Both the position numbers and the translations under genes were made by a program. Positions 24,463-32,664 of a DNA stretch of 41,182 nucleotides are shown piece after piece. The stretch's first letter is position 1. Each line of letters starts with the position of its first letter. The notes under the pieces were generated by a model. That model was given only the letters and a program-made list of their open reading frames with translations. It had not been told where the DNA came from and did no database searches. Origin of the DNA: a virus; IMG/VR virus record IMGVR_UViG_3300005663_000753, positions 21,802 to 62,983 of that record; one strand, written 5' to 3'.

Positions 24463-26059
24463 GTTTATCTCCGTTTACAAATAGCAGTGAAATTTCCTCG
24501 TTAACCCCTTTATTCTTATAACCATAAATATTTTTTGTATCTATTATTTCTCCATTTAGCCATCTACTATTTAAGTCTTCCTTAGTATATGAAAACTTTA
24601 TACCAAAAGGATTAGTAGGACAGACAGTTTGAACTTGGTTAACAGGTATATTAAGTATCCTGCCAGTCTTAAAAGAAAGAATATAAGGCGCAAACTTATC
24701 CCTATTAGTATTAAATAAAAATTCCAATTCATTTGGATTATCAAAAGTAAAATCCTTAATCATATCTCTGTACCATTGTGTTCTGTATATATGTATATTA
24801 ACTGCTCCAGGATAACCCCAATCAGTAGCGGGGTCTGCCTCAGACCATTTCCATTTTAGAAAATTTCCCTCGCATGGATAAAACTTAGGTAATGGGGTGG
24901 GTTTATTTGTACCATAACAATAGGTTATGTGCTCTCCCATACGCATAGATACAGCAGCTACATCCTTAGTATAAAAATGCATTATATCCTCTAGATTAGT
25001 GGGTATAACAAATACGTCATCATCACAAATAGCTACCATAAATGTAGTTTTCATACTAGCTAATATACCTTTAGTATCTTTTTCAAAATCAGTTCTTTCA
25101 ATAAACTCTATATTTAATCCATAATCCTTAGCTATTAATTTTGCGTAGCCTTGTTTAAATGCTTCAGTTGAATAGTCGTATCTAAAGTATATTTTGTTGT
25201 AACTTTTAAAATTATCTTTTATGCTTCTAAGTAATAAATCAGCTTGACACGCTCTGTCTTTTGTCCATACAAGTATATCTATATTAATATCATTAGCGAT
25301 TATCTCTTGTTTATTATACTGTTTATACTTAGGTTTATGCCTTATTTCAGAATAAATAGCTAATTGTTTAGCTGGACAAACTCTCATATCATTAAGACTA
25401 CTAGTATTATTATATACATACATTATTTTATCTAAGCATTTTCTATGCTTGTGTCCTGCCATCTCTATCATAGGTACAGCTACGACAACATCTCCAGCAG
25501 TAGTATAGTAGTTTCCTTTTGAGTCTCTTAAATCTTCTTCTTTTATACCTTTAAATAGAAAGTATTTGTATGTTCTTAAGTGAGAAAAATAGTATCTAAG
25601 CATGTGAATTCTATGAAAGTCTTTGTCTACATCTATACACCAGTTTTCTTCCTTAAACTTACATATCTTGTTGGTAGACAGTAACTTAAACTGCCCCCAT
25701 GTAATCCAAGTATCATCTTGATATGCTCCATTTAAATACTCTAAAACATCATTTGATGGCAGCCAATCATCTCCGTCTAGAATAACAATTATATCTTCGT
25801 CTGATTTACAGATAGAATGAATGCCTATCACTGTATTTTCTAAAGCACACTTCTTAACTGTATTATCAATGAAGTTAAATCTTGTATCATTTTTTATTTC
25901 TCTTTCAATTATTTCTGCTGTCCTATCATTAGAATAATCATTAATTACAACTACTTTATAATTTTTATAAGTTTGGTATTTAATAGAATCTAAACACTTT
26001 TTTATCCATTTTTCAGAATTAAAAACTGGAACTACTATTTTAAAATTATTTTTGACCAT
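24455..26059 (-). CDS. Double-domain glycosyltransferase (GT2 + GT-A-like)
   Basis: A 534-residue protein with two GT-A-like units. Domain one (about 1-240) is a family 2 transferase: FKIVVPVFNSEKWIKKCLDS, VVVINDYSNDRTAEI and the metal/nucleotide motif ILDGDDW (Asp95-Asp98). Domain two (about 262-500) begins INIDILVWTKDRACQADLLL and has FMVAICDDDVF, a second candidate DxD. Fused pairs like this often add two sugars in succession. The ATG lies 14 bases inside the preceding gene, so the two are translationally coupled. Donor and acceptor are unknown. Confidence 0.75.
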   Translation of the reverse strand: MVKNNFKIVVPVFNSEKWIKKCLDSIKYQTYKNYKVVVINDYSNDRTAEIIEREIKNDTRFNFIDNTVKKCALENTVIGIHSICKSDEDIIVILDGDDWLPSNDVLEYLNGAYQDDTWITWGQFKLLSTNKICKFKEENWCIDVDKDFHRIHMLRYYFSHLRTYKYFLFKGIKEEDLRDSKGNYYTTAGDVVVAVPMIEMAGHKHRKCLDKIMYVYNNTSSLNDMRVCPAKQLAIYSEIRHKPKYKQYNKQEIIANDINIDILVWTKDRACQADLLLRSIKDNFKSYNKIYFRYDYSTEAFKQGYAKLIAKDYGLNIEFIERTDFEKDTKGILASMKTTFMVAICDDDVFVIPTNLEDIMHFYTKDVAAVSMRMGEHITYCYGTNKPTPLPKFYPCEGNFLKWKWSEADPATDWGYPGAVNIHIYRTQWYRDMIKDFTFDNPNELEFLFNTNRDKFAPYILSFKTGRILNIPVNQVQTVCPTNPFGIKFSYTKEDLNSRWLNGEIIDTKNIYGYKNKGVNEEISLLFVNGDKHE

Positions 26060-28214
26060 ATACTTTACTCACTGTTTTACTTAATACACTATCAAAATCA
26101 TTGTAATTTAAGTGTGTTAAATTATTAATAAACCTTTTAGCTAAATGATGTCCAGCATACCAGTGTAGTCCTAGTGATTCCCTAGTGTACCTGCCCATAT
26201 CCCCATAGTTATAGATAGTAGGTATTACTAATGCATCATAAGCATACACAGTCTTTATATCTATATTAGCCACATTATTCCTCAATGCTGGAAACTTATC
26301 TTCTATTGAAGCTACTGTAGGAAACTCTTTATTAATTAGATTAACTCCTATACTCTGGTAATCCTGTGGATTAAACTCTCTACGAGCTCTATCCAATATA
26401 TATTTGTAATATTTATTATGCTGACCCGATAACATAAATCCTACTGAGTGTTTATACTTTGGATGTAAAGATACGGCTGTATTAATATTACCATTAGCCC
26501 TAATATTTATATCTAGATTATTCATTGAACTAAAATACATTATATCCATATCTGACCATAAACCCCCTACTGTACTCAGAAGATACCATCTAAGAAAATC
26601 CGACCTATAAACTTCCTGCCTAGATAAATATTTAGAATGTAAGCCCTCACAGACGTTCTCTACAAATCCAAACTTCACTTTCTTTATATTAATGCCTAAA
26701 CTTCTTAGATTATTATAGTAATCTCTTCCAGTAAAATCAAAAGCTCTCTGGGTGTCAAGACACCTCCCAGTATACTTATGTTCAGGAACATACACAGTTA
26801 TTTCCCAATCTGGATTATGCATCTTAAAACTAAGAATAGATAGATACCTGAGATAAGGTAACTTAACATTACCCCAGTAAAAATGTACCTTCCTGGGTAT
26901 TTTTTTAAGTTCCCATTCTCTTACTGCAGACACAGGATTACCTTTAGGTCTATTTTTAGGATTTAATTGACCCCAAGTATGCTGAGTATTACTAAATACA
27001 ACCCCCTGTCTATCCTTATGTTCATATAAGTTTTTATTATGCACATACCTAGACCATATTTTAGGGTCTTTAATATTATGCCTGGGATGGTATAAGTGTA
27101 CTATCGTAGAATCTATATTGATAAACTTGCAACCATACTTTCTCAGTCTTAGAATAAAATCAGTATCATCATAAGCCCAACCAATAAAATCTTCATCATA
27201 ACCACCTACACACAAATAGTCTGATTTATTTATACCTAGAAAAAAGGGCATCTCAGTATTTAAATTTTCCACCTGATTTAAGTCAAATGCGGAAGTAACT
27301 TCACCTTTAGTATCCTTTACATGAGTCAAGAAGGTATTTCTTTGGTCATCTTTACCTTTAGGTTTAACTAGAATTTTTATCTCAGACTTTAAAGCTTCTA
27401 TAGTTTTCTTTACAGCAAATTTATCTAGATGAAAAATCTCTGCATTAGTAAGGATTAAGTATTCTGCATAAGCTTCCCGCATTCCTATATTTAAACAAAA
27501 ACCTGGACACCTCCATATCAGACTACCTGGAGAGTTTCTTTGTCCAGTATAAATATACCTAATATTTAGTTTATCCTTATATTCGTTGCATAGTTCTTCT
27601 GTGCCATCAGGTAATCCATCATTGAGTATTATAACCTCAAAAGGATATGGACACTCCTGCTTAGATAAAGAATATAAGCCCCATTTGAGTAAAGGTATTT
27701 TATTAAAGCAAGGTATTAATATAGATGCTACAGGCTTATCTATCTTTACAGACAGTGCTTTTTTAAACCTGGTGTGTATCTCCATTCCCGATAAAGGTAT
27801 CCTACCTGGCTTTTTAGTTGTAGTAGTTATTTTGATAGTCTTAGTATTGGGTGCTAGTAAGTCGAAGTTTATTTTATTTGAAACTGTGGGTTGCCCTCCT
27901 GTAGACTCATGGCAATTATTATCTAAAATGAAATGTTGTAGGTTACTTGGGTATAGGTCGCTATGTGTAACCAGTGAACCCAGAGACATTAAAGCTGAAC
28001 CATCTCCATTTATAACAAACACCTTTCTACTTGTATTAAGTGCTAAACCTAAACCTATAGCCAATGTAGAACCTAAAGCCCCCATATTATAGAAATTTAA
28101 ATCTCTATCCGATAAGTTATATAATTCTCTGCTAATAAGTCCAGTAGAAGATACTATTATATCCTGTTCTTTAACACCTGCTAATATTTTTATTATGGCT
28201 TCTGTTCTATTCAT
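26046..28214 (-). CDS. Phosphonopyruvate decarboxylase beta domain fused to GT2 and GT32-like glycosyltransferases
   Basis: A 722-residue three-part fusion. Residues 1-155 are the TPP-binding half of phosphonopyruvate decarboxylase: VFVINGDGSALMSLGSLVTH (GDG at 70-72, partner Asn 99/100), ESTGGQPT and a C-terminal RIPLSGMEIHTRFKKAL as in Ppd. Residues about 161-410 are a family 2 transferase: ASILIPCFNKIPLLKWGLYS, IILNDGLPDGTEEL, then GGYDEDFIGWAYDDTDFILR. Residues about 438-700 resemble GT32/OCH1: IPRKVHFYWGN, YRSDFLRWYLLSTVGGLWSD and DMD (555-557). The alpha subunit is the preceding gene, separated by one base. Fusing a C-P bond-forming step to two sugar transferases is unusual and links phosphonate supply to glycan building. 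The frame is continuous, with no stop or frameshift seen. Confidence 0.82.
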   Translation of the reverse strand: MNRTEAIIKILAGVKEQDIIVSSTGLISRELYNLSDRDLNFYNMGALGSTLAIGLGLALNTSRKVFVINGDGSALMSLGSLVTHSDLYPSNLQHFILDNNCHESTGGQPTVSNKINFDLLAPNTKTIKITTTTKKPGRIPLSGMEIHTRFKKALSVKIDKPVASILIPCFNKIPLLKWGLYSLSKQECPYPFEVIILNDGLPDGTEELCNEYKDKLNIRYIYTGQRNSPGSLIWRCPGFCLNIGMREAYAEYLILTNAEIFHLDKFAVKKTIEALKSEIKILVKPKGKDDQRNTFLTHVKDTKGEVTSAFDLNQVENLNTEMPFFLGINKSDYLCVGGYDEDFIGWAYDDTDFILRLRKYGCKFINIDSTIVHLYHPRHNIKDPKIWSRYVHNKNLYEHKDRQGVVFSNTQHTWGQLNPKNRPKGNPVSAVREWELKKIPRKVHFYWGNVKLPYLRYLSILSFKMHNPDWEITVYVPEHKYTGRCLDTQRAFDFTGRDYYNNLRSLGINIKKVKFGFVENVCEGLHSKYLSRQEVYRSDFLRWYLLSTVGGLWSDMDIMYFSSMNNLDINIRANGNINTAVSLHPKYKHSVGFMLSGQHNKYYKYILDRARREFNPQDYQSIGVNLINKEFPTVASIEDKFPALRNNVANIDIKTVYAYDALVIPTIYNYGDMGRYTRESLGLHWYAGHHLAKRFINNLTHLNYNDFDSVLSKTVSKVYGQK

Positions 28215-28215
28215 A

Positions 28216-28575
28216 TTATTCTCTTACTAAAAAATAATCCTTTCCTTCTACTAGCCTCAAGAGTTTTAATAAATCCTCTGTTATCATCCCACAAAATTCA
28301 TGATGCTCTGGTTTAGTTCGTAAACTAATTAGTAATGGTATCTTTATTCCATATGGTTTACACAGAGATGTTAGTATATCAAGGGTATTCATAAAACCGC
28401 TACTCTGAACAAACACTAGAGGTTTCTTACCAGACAAGTAAGCCCCCACAGCAAGGGCAACACCTTCATCTTCCCTGGTAACTATAATGCAGTTGCTATA
28501 GTCTAAAATATTCTTAAACTTACTACATGGAACTCCAACTATAATATCATAATCAGTTAAATCTAGTTTATTCAT
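28216..28575 (-). CDS. Phosphonopyruvate decarboxylase alpha (PYR-domain) subunit
   Basis: A 119-residue TPP-enzyme PYR domain, as in Ppd or sulfopyruvate decarboxylase ComD. It has DIIVGVPCSKFKNIL, then IIVTREDEGVALAVGAYLSG, with the Glu that activates TPP, and LVFVQSSGFMNTLDILTSL, plus PEHHEFCGMITEDLLKLL. It would pair with the TPP-binding N-terminus of the next protein to decarboxylate phosphonopyruvate to phosphonoacetaldehyde, the step that drives the unfavourable PEP mutase equilibrium. Most phosphonate pathways carry this as a single chain, so the split is notable. Sulfopyruvate decarboxylase is the main alternative, but the adjacent PEP mutase favours phosphonopyruvate. Confidence 0.85.
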   Translation of the reverse strand: MNKLDLTDYDIIVGVPCSKFKNILDYSNCIIVTREDEGVALAVGAYLSGKKPLVFVQSSGFMNTLDILTSLCKPYGIKIPLLISLRTKPEHHEFCGMITEDLLKLLRLVEGKDYFLVRE

Positions 28576-29824
28576 AATTACTCATTCTCTGTTTAGTTGC
28601 TTCAATCGGAGTTAGACTTCTGAAGTCTTCCAAACTACAAATACAATTCTCTATTGCTTTACCATTCTGTTCTGTTTTTAAAACTTTAAGCATCTGTTTA
28701 ATCCCGAATATCTTGGAGCGAAGGGTCTGATTGGCGTAAATAATTATAGAATATCCTGTGTTAAATAACTCTGAGTTCGTTAAGTGCGGAAATTTTGTAG
28801 GAATTATAATTAATGGAATACCCCTGTTCAGCTTCTTAGGAACACTCAATGCCTCTCTACCTGTAGCATCTCTGGTATGTAGTAATAAAATATCTGCTCC
28901 ACAGTCTGCATAATAATTAGCACGTTTAATTGCCTCATCCATACCATAATCTCTAATTAACGCCTCTGTTCTAGCTATAATACAAAAGCTCGAACTTACT
29001 CTAGCGTTAACAGCAGCAATAATTTTATTTCCATGATTTTCCATAGTTGCTATAGCCTTCTTACCGCCCCATAAAGAATTGGTTTTTGGATACACATTAT
29101 CCTCAATGCATATAGCACTAGCACCAGCATTCTCCAATTCCCTGACAGCTCTAACTACTTGTTCAGTATCCCCGTAACCTGTATCCGCATCAACTATAAC
29201 GGGTAAATTAGTTGAATTGACTATAGGTCTTACTGTGTTAACCATATCAGTTAGATTTATAGTTTCGTTATCCACTAACCCCATATTTGCACTAGACTCA
29301 AAAGAAGATACCCATATACCATCAAAACCAAATTCCTCTACAAGCTTTGCTGTAATGGCATCATTAGCCGATACAACTACTAACTTTTCGTTTTTATTCA
29401 GAGCTGATTTTAGGGTATTCTTTTCTCTTATTTTTTGTATTAGCCTAGTAGTAGAAGTATACGGGTAGTAGGGTACTTCCTTAACTTCACATAAGCCCAG
29501 CTCTCGCACTTTTGAATATAGAGGTGGAAGCCAATTACCTGCATGCACTAATACATCAACCTTATAGGTAAGAATATTATCTAACATTTTAGGTGTTCTG
29601 TAATCCATACAGTCTTCTACAACCTTAGCCACCCCTTCAATAGATTCAATAATTTTTTGTCTATCTTCAAATTTAATTATAGGTTTTCTTTTGTACTTAG
29701 TTATAACATCATCGGGATGTAAACCAATAATAATATAGTCGCCCTCAGCCTGAAGTTTCTTAATAAACTCAAGATGTCCTCTATGAAATAAGTCTCCAGC
29801 CATAGTAGCATACACTACTCTCAT
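28568..29824 (-). CDS. pepM: Bifunctional cytidylyltransferase / PEP mutase (Fom1-like)
   Basis: A 418-residue fusion. Residues 1-135 are a glycerol-3-phosphate-cytidylyltransferase-type domain: VVYATMAGDLFHRGHLEFIK with HxGH at 14-17 and STTRLI at 124-129. Residues about 140-410 are PEP mutase: VIVDADTGYGDTEQVVRAV, ICIEDNVYPKTNSLWGG (PKTNS holds the catalytic Lys and Asn), CIIARTEALIRDYGMDEAIK, LLLHTRDA and LIIIPTKFPHLTN. The mutase makes phosphonopyruvate from PEP. In Fom1 the fused N-domain converts 2-hydroxyethylphosphonate to its CMP ester. The first Lys of the family's EDK motif is Asn here. ATG at 29824 is chosen (AGGAG 8 bases upstream, TAATG overlap with the dehydrogenase). Confidence 0.93.
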   Translation of the reverse strand: MRVVYATMAGDLFHRGHLEFIKKLQAEGDYIIIGLHPDDVITKYKRKPIIKFEDRQKIIESIEGVAKVVEDCMDYRTPKMLDNILTYKVDVLVHAGNWLPPLYSKVRELGLCEVKEVPYYPYTSTTRLIQKIREKNTLKSALNKNEKLVVVSANDAITAKLVEEFGFDGIWVSSFESSANMGLVDNETINLTDMVNTVRPIVNSTNLPVIVDADTGYGDTEQVVRAVRELENAGASAICIEDNVYPKTNSLWGGKKAIATMENHGNKIIAAVNARVSSSFCIIARTEALIRDYGMDEAIKRANYYADCGADILLLHTRDATGREALSVPKKLNRGIPLIIIPTKFPHLTNSELFNTGYSIIIYANQTLRSKIFGIKQMLKVLKTEQNGKAIENCICSLEDFRSLTPIEATKQRMSNYE

Positions 29825-30702
29825 TAAACACACTCCTGTATTAGCTCACTAAGTAACTCATAAACTACATTCTCATCTAGATTCATAACAGTATTACTAG
29901 ATTTAGAATATTTAAATGCTTCATGTACAACATATTTCCAATCTACAGCAAGCTCTTTAATATTGACCGAGTATGCAGGAAAATTTTGCTTTAGATGCCA
30001 GACTAAACTAGATAAGTCTTTATGCTTAAAGTATTTATGCATTCCGCAGTCTCCGAAATAATCTATAAAATATGGGAGTACTAGAGCACAAGCAATTCCA
30101 TGAGACATTCCATACTTAAGCGTAAGCGGGTAGGTTATTGCATGAACTATATTTGTTTCTACTATCTCTATAGCTTGTCCAGCATAGTTGCCACCAATGA
30201 TTAATTTCTTTATATTTCCAGCAGTATAAAATTTACCTATATTTTGTATAGCTAAAATTGACAATATGTTGCTCCTAGCTGTTGAATGCTTAGACCACAA
30301 ACACTCGAAGCTGTGAGATAGAGCATCAAACATTGTAGCTATCTGTATTGTTGTATCTAATTTTATTTCGGAATATTTAGGAGTCTTAACTATAGGTTTT
30401 CTGGTTGTGATACTCCTCTTTGTAGCTCCCCACACTGTAGCATAGGAAGTCATAGCTGCTCCTGCAGCAGTAGTTGGTATGACTAAAGCTCTTTGGTCTC
30501 CTGCAATTATTTTAGCCATATCTATAACGCTACCCCCACCTATACCTATCACTAAATCATATTTATTTGGTATTGTAGTAACATATTCTTTAGGTGTTCC
30601 TGATACGCAAAGAAATATAGGGTCTTCATATTCTATACCTATCCTCCTAGCATACGCTTTAGTGCTATTACTATGTAGTATTAAAACCTTTTTACTTTGC
30701 AT
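29824..30702 (-). CDS. Iron-type alcohol dehydrogenase, probable phosphonoacetaldehyde reductase
   Basis: A 292-residue group III (iron-dependent) alcohol dehydrogenase. The NAD(P) loop is DLVIGIGGGSVIDMAKIIAG, followed by VIPTTAAGAA. All four metal ligands can be placed: Asp126 and His130 in MFDALSHSFECLWSK, His188 in VHAITYPLT and His201 in GMSHGIA. The DALSHxxExxWS segment is typical of the phosphonoacetaldehyde reductase (PhpC/HEP dehydrogenase) branch. Next to PEP mutase and the decarboxylase, it would reduce phosphonoacetaldehyde to 2-hydroxyethylphosphonate. It is shorter than usual (about 350-380), mostly at the N-terminus. ATG at 30702 is chosen over a start at 30819 because the longer form would run through the zinc-ribbon gene in another frame, and AAAGGTAAG precedes 30702. 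Confidence 0.88.
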   Translation of the reverse strand: MQSKKVLILHSNSTKAYARRIGIEYEDPIFLCVSGTPKEYVTTIPNKYDLVIGIGGGSVIDMAKIIAGDQRALVIPTTAAGAAMTSYATVWGATKRSITTRKPIVKTPKYSEIKLDTTIQIATMFDALSHSFECLWSKHSTARSNILSILAIQNIGKFYTAGNIKKLIIGGNYAGQAIEIVETNIVHAITYPLTLKYGMSHGIACALVLPYFIDYFGDCGMHKYFKHKDLSSLVWHLKQNFPAYSVNIKELAVDWKYVVHEAFKYSKSSNTVMNLDENVVYELLSELIQECV

Positions 30703-30829
30703 TTTTCTTACCTTTGTAAAATAAACTTGTATGTTTCTGTTTACACTTTGGACACTTAATTTTTCCCTTAGAACCTGTTTCCATTTTAAGTAATTTACCA
30801 CAGTAACAGTAAAATTCAAAAGTACTCAT
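30692..30829 (-). CDS. Com-like small zinc-ribbon protein, 45 aa
   Basis: Reads MSTFEFYCYCGKLLKMETGS then KIKCPKCKQKH. CxC plus CxxC knuckles, with GKLL after the first and KCPKC in the second, give the layout of the phage Mu Com family of zinc-binding translational regulators. It overlaps the start of the dehydrogenase gene by 11 bases and follows the HAD gene by 2 bases. A small RNA-binding regulator of the phosphonate genes is possible. The resemblance is by eye only. Confidence 0.65.
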   Translation of the reverse strand: MSTFEFYCYCGKLLKMETGSKGKIKCPKCKQKHTSLFYKGKKNAK

Positions 30830-30831
30830 AA

Positions 30832-31215
30832 CTACCTACTCCTGTATTTAGTGCTATTGATACTACTTCTTATGTACCTAATCCAAAGCTCTATAAACCT
30901 AACTGTACACCAGTCTCTATGTGAACTGAATAATCTATCGCCTATAAATATATCATAATGTGGTTTATTGGTTATCAGCGAATCATAAGGTATATTATGT
31001 TCATCTAACCAAAGTTTAGTTAACTTCCTTGCATCCTTACCACAAGAATCCCTACTAGTGAATATAACTATTTTATGCCCTCTATTTTTAAGTTCTCTGA
31101 TTATGAGTAACCATTTCTGTCTAGGTTTTACTCGTAGGATATCTTCTGGGTGTTTAACTCTAATAGAGCTGCACAGTGTATTGTCCAAATCGAAAGCAAT
31201 GGTTTTTACCCGCAT
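30832..31215 (-). CDS. HAD-superfamily phosphatase
   Basis: A 127-residue HAD hydrolase without a large cap. Motif I is AFDLDNTLC (Asp9, Asp11), motif II is IVIFTSRD (Thr53), and late motifs are NKPHYDIFIGDR (Lys84, Asp93). It resembles the small HAD phosphatases found in capsule and polysaccharide clusters (BcbF-like). It could dephosphorylate a sugar phosphate or a pathway intermediate. ATG at 31215 is preferred over 31227, because GGGAG lies 5 bases before it and the protein then starts right at the first HAD strand. It overlaps the end of a tiny membrane protein gene. Confidence 0.8.
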   Translation of the reverse strand: MRVKTIAFDLDNTLCSSIRVKHPEDILRVKPRQKWLLIIRELKNRGHKIVIFTSRDSCGKDARKLTKLWLDEHNIPYDSLITNKPHYDIFIGDRLFSSHRDWCTVRFIELWIRYIRSSINSTKYRSR

Positions 31216-31361
31216 AACTTCTCCCATATAAGCTTATACCATTGTATTAGTTGTTTTATATTAAACCGCCTGTTGCGTGCAAAAATAATACAAAAAACTA
31301 TAGGCATATATAATATAATCGATGCAGTAATAATAAAAGATAGTAATAAAATTTTAAGCAC
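31206..31361 (-). CDS. Tiny membrane protein, 51 aa
   Basis: A GTG-started frame within AGTGCTTAA that overlaps the stop of the GT9 gene and, at its other end, the start of the HAD gene, so all three would be translationally coupled. GAGG lies 10 bases upstream. It reads LKILLLSFIITASIILYMPI then VFCIIFARNRRFNIKQLIQW and ends KLIWEKLCG: one long or two short hydrophobic segments followed by a basic amphipathic tail. It might anchor cassette enzymes at the membrane. It is not recognised as a family and no homologue check is possible here. Confidence 0.5.
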   Translation of the reverse strand: MLKILLLSFIITASIILYMPIVFCIIFARNRRFNIKQLIQWYKLIWEKLCG

Positions 31362-32664
31362 TGTTTTTTAACCTCACTAAGTAATCTAGTATACTGTTCC
31401 AGTCAAAAAAATTATAACAAGATTCTTTATGACACCTCTTTTTAGAGCTGTGTACAAACTGAGAGCCTGCACATGGGTAACAGCTTACTGAAGGGGTATA
31501 TACCTTTAGATTTTTATATGTGGAAGTTCTCCATTCAGGTTCAAAATAATTAATAAGTCCTACTCCTTTTAGACCCAAACCCCCAGCAATATGTAAAAAT
31601 GCACTATCTACTGTCAATACATAATCCATTATAGATATTAAAGAAAATAAATCCCTTATACTTAATTTTTCTGATAGGTTAATACAATTTTTAATATCAC
31701 ATTGCTTTAAGGAAGAAGTAAATACTGTAAAGTCTCTGTCCACAAGATAATCTATTATATATTGAACTCTATCTAAAGTTATTCTGGTATCAGGTCTGGC
31801 GCTATCGAAACCTAAAAATATTTTATTTTTATAACTACCATAACTATCCTTAAAAAATTTAGACTCTTCGTCTGTAACCAGTATATCTGGAATATCTATA
31901 GATAGTTGGTCTTTCCATAAATTACAAACATTAGCAACTGCATAAATTCTATTTTGTTTATTTAAGTCTAGTCTATAGTCATTTAAAAGTTGTCCAAAAT
32001 GTAACCAATATATTCTATCAAATGCAGCTACATTAATCTGTTCCCTGAAAGTATAATATTCAGATATGTAACTAAGATTTTTAAAAACATCTTTTCTGTG
32101 CGCATCGGCTAAAATATTTATCTTATAACCCTTATCAGCTAGTGTTTTAAGTGTAGGTGTGCATAGCAGAAAATCCCCTACTCCTCCAGTAATTTCAAAT
32201 AATAAGTTATTCGTATTTTCCTCATGTACCGTAGTTACGTCTTTAACATCTTTAATCGTGGTAATAACGGGTATATTATATTTAGTAAAACTACTAAAAG
32301 CCCTGGCTAGTTTAGAAAAATTTGTACATGAAAAACACCCTTTAAACTTAAGGGGGTTTATGAATAAGGTGTGAATCATCCATTTCCAAGAGACTACCAC
32401 GTAAACTATATTTTTATGTACTAAAGGATTGTTAGGAAGCTTATCACATAAATAAAAAACACCGATATCATTAGCTATAGCCTCTTTAACAATAGGATGA
32501 TTTTCTTTAGGTACATCTCCGACATGTTGAATAAATCCAACAATACTGAATCTCCCATAAGGTTCTGGAATAATATAAGTAGCTTTTTGTTTTATAAGAT
32601 AGGTATTAGTAATATCTGGATAATGCAATACAGCTTCCGATGTGATTAAACGGATTGCGCTCAT
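31354..32664 (-). CDS. GT9 heptosyltransferase-like glycosyltransferase
   Basis: A 436-residue protein. From about residue 150 it reads as an ADP-heptose-LPS heptosyltransferase-family GT-B enzyme: LLFEITGGVGDFLLCTPTLK then LADKGYKINILADA, with MDYVLTVDSAFLHIAGGLG in the donor domain and a Cys-rich end (SCYPCAGS, KKRCHKESCYN). The first about 150 residues are of unknown origin. GT9 enzymes usually build the inner core of Gram-negative surface glycans, which hints at a Gram-negative-type donor, but the sugar is not defined. It is the first gene of the cassette. The SD is weak (GGTGA). Confidence 0.82.
   Translation of the reverse strand: MSAIRLITSEAVLHYPDITNTYLIKQKATYIIPEPYGRFSIVGFIQHVGDVPKENHPIVKEAIANDIGVFYLCDKLPNNPLVHKNIVYVVVSWKWMIHTLFINPLKFKGCFSCTNFSKLARAFSSFTKYNIPVITTIKDVKDVTTVHEENTNNLLFEITGGVGDFLLCTPTLKTLADKGYKINILADAHRKDVFKNLSYISEYYTFREQINVAAFDRIYWLHFGQLLNDYRLDLNKQNRIYAVANVCNLWKDQLSIDIPDILVTDEESKFFKDSYGSYKNKIFLGFDSARPDTRITLDRVQYIIDYLVDRDFTVFTSSLKQCDIKNCINLSEKLSIRDLFSLISIMDYVLTVDSAFLHIAGGLGLKGVGLINYFEPEWRTSTYKNLKVYTPSVSCYPCAGSQFVHSSKKRCHKESCYNFFDWNSILDYLVRLKNSA

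Noticed and set aside
30703-30819. N-terminal extension of the dehydrogenase to 30819
   Set aside because: The extension overlaps the zinc-ribbon gene out of frame and has no dehydrogenase-like sequence; the start at 30702 has a usable SD.
17585-32664. Contamination by a bacterial capsule locus
   Set aside because: The cassette is on the same strand as the flanking capsid and connector genes, uses the same SD style and tight overlaps, and is coupled directly (TAATG) to the connector gene. Assembly error cannot be wholly excluded without reads.
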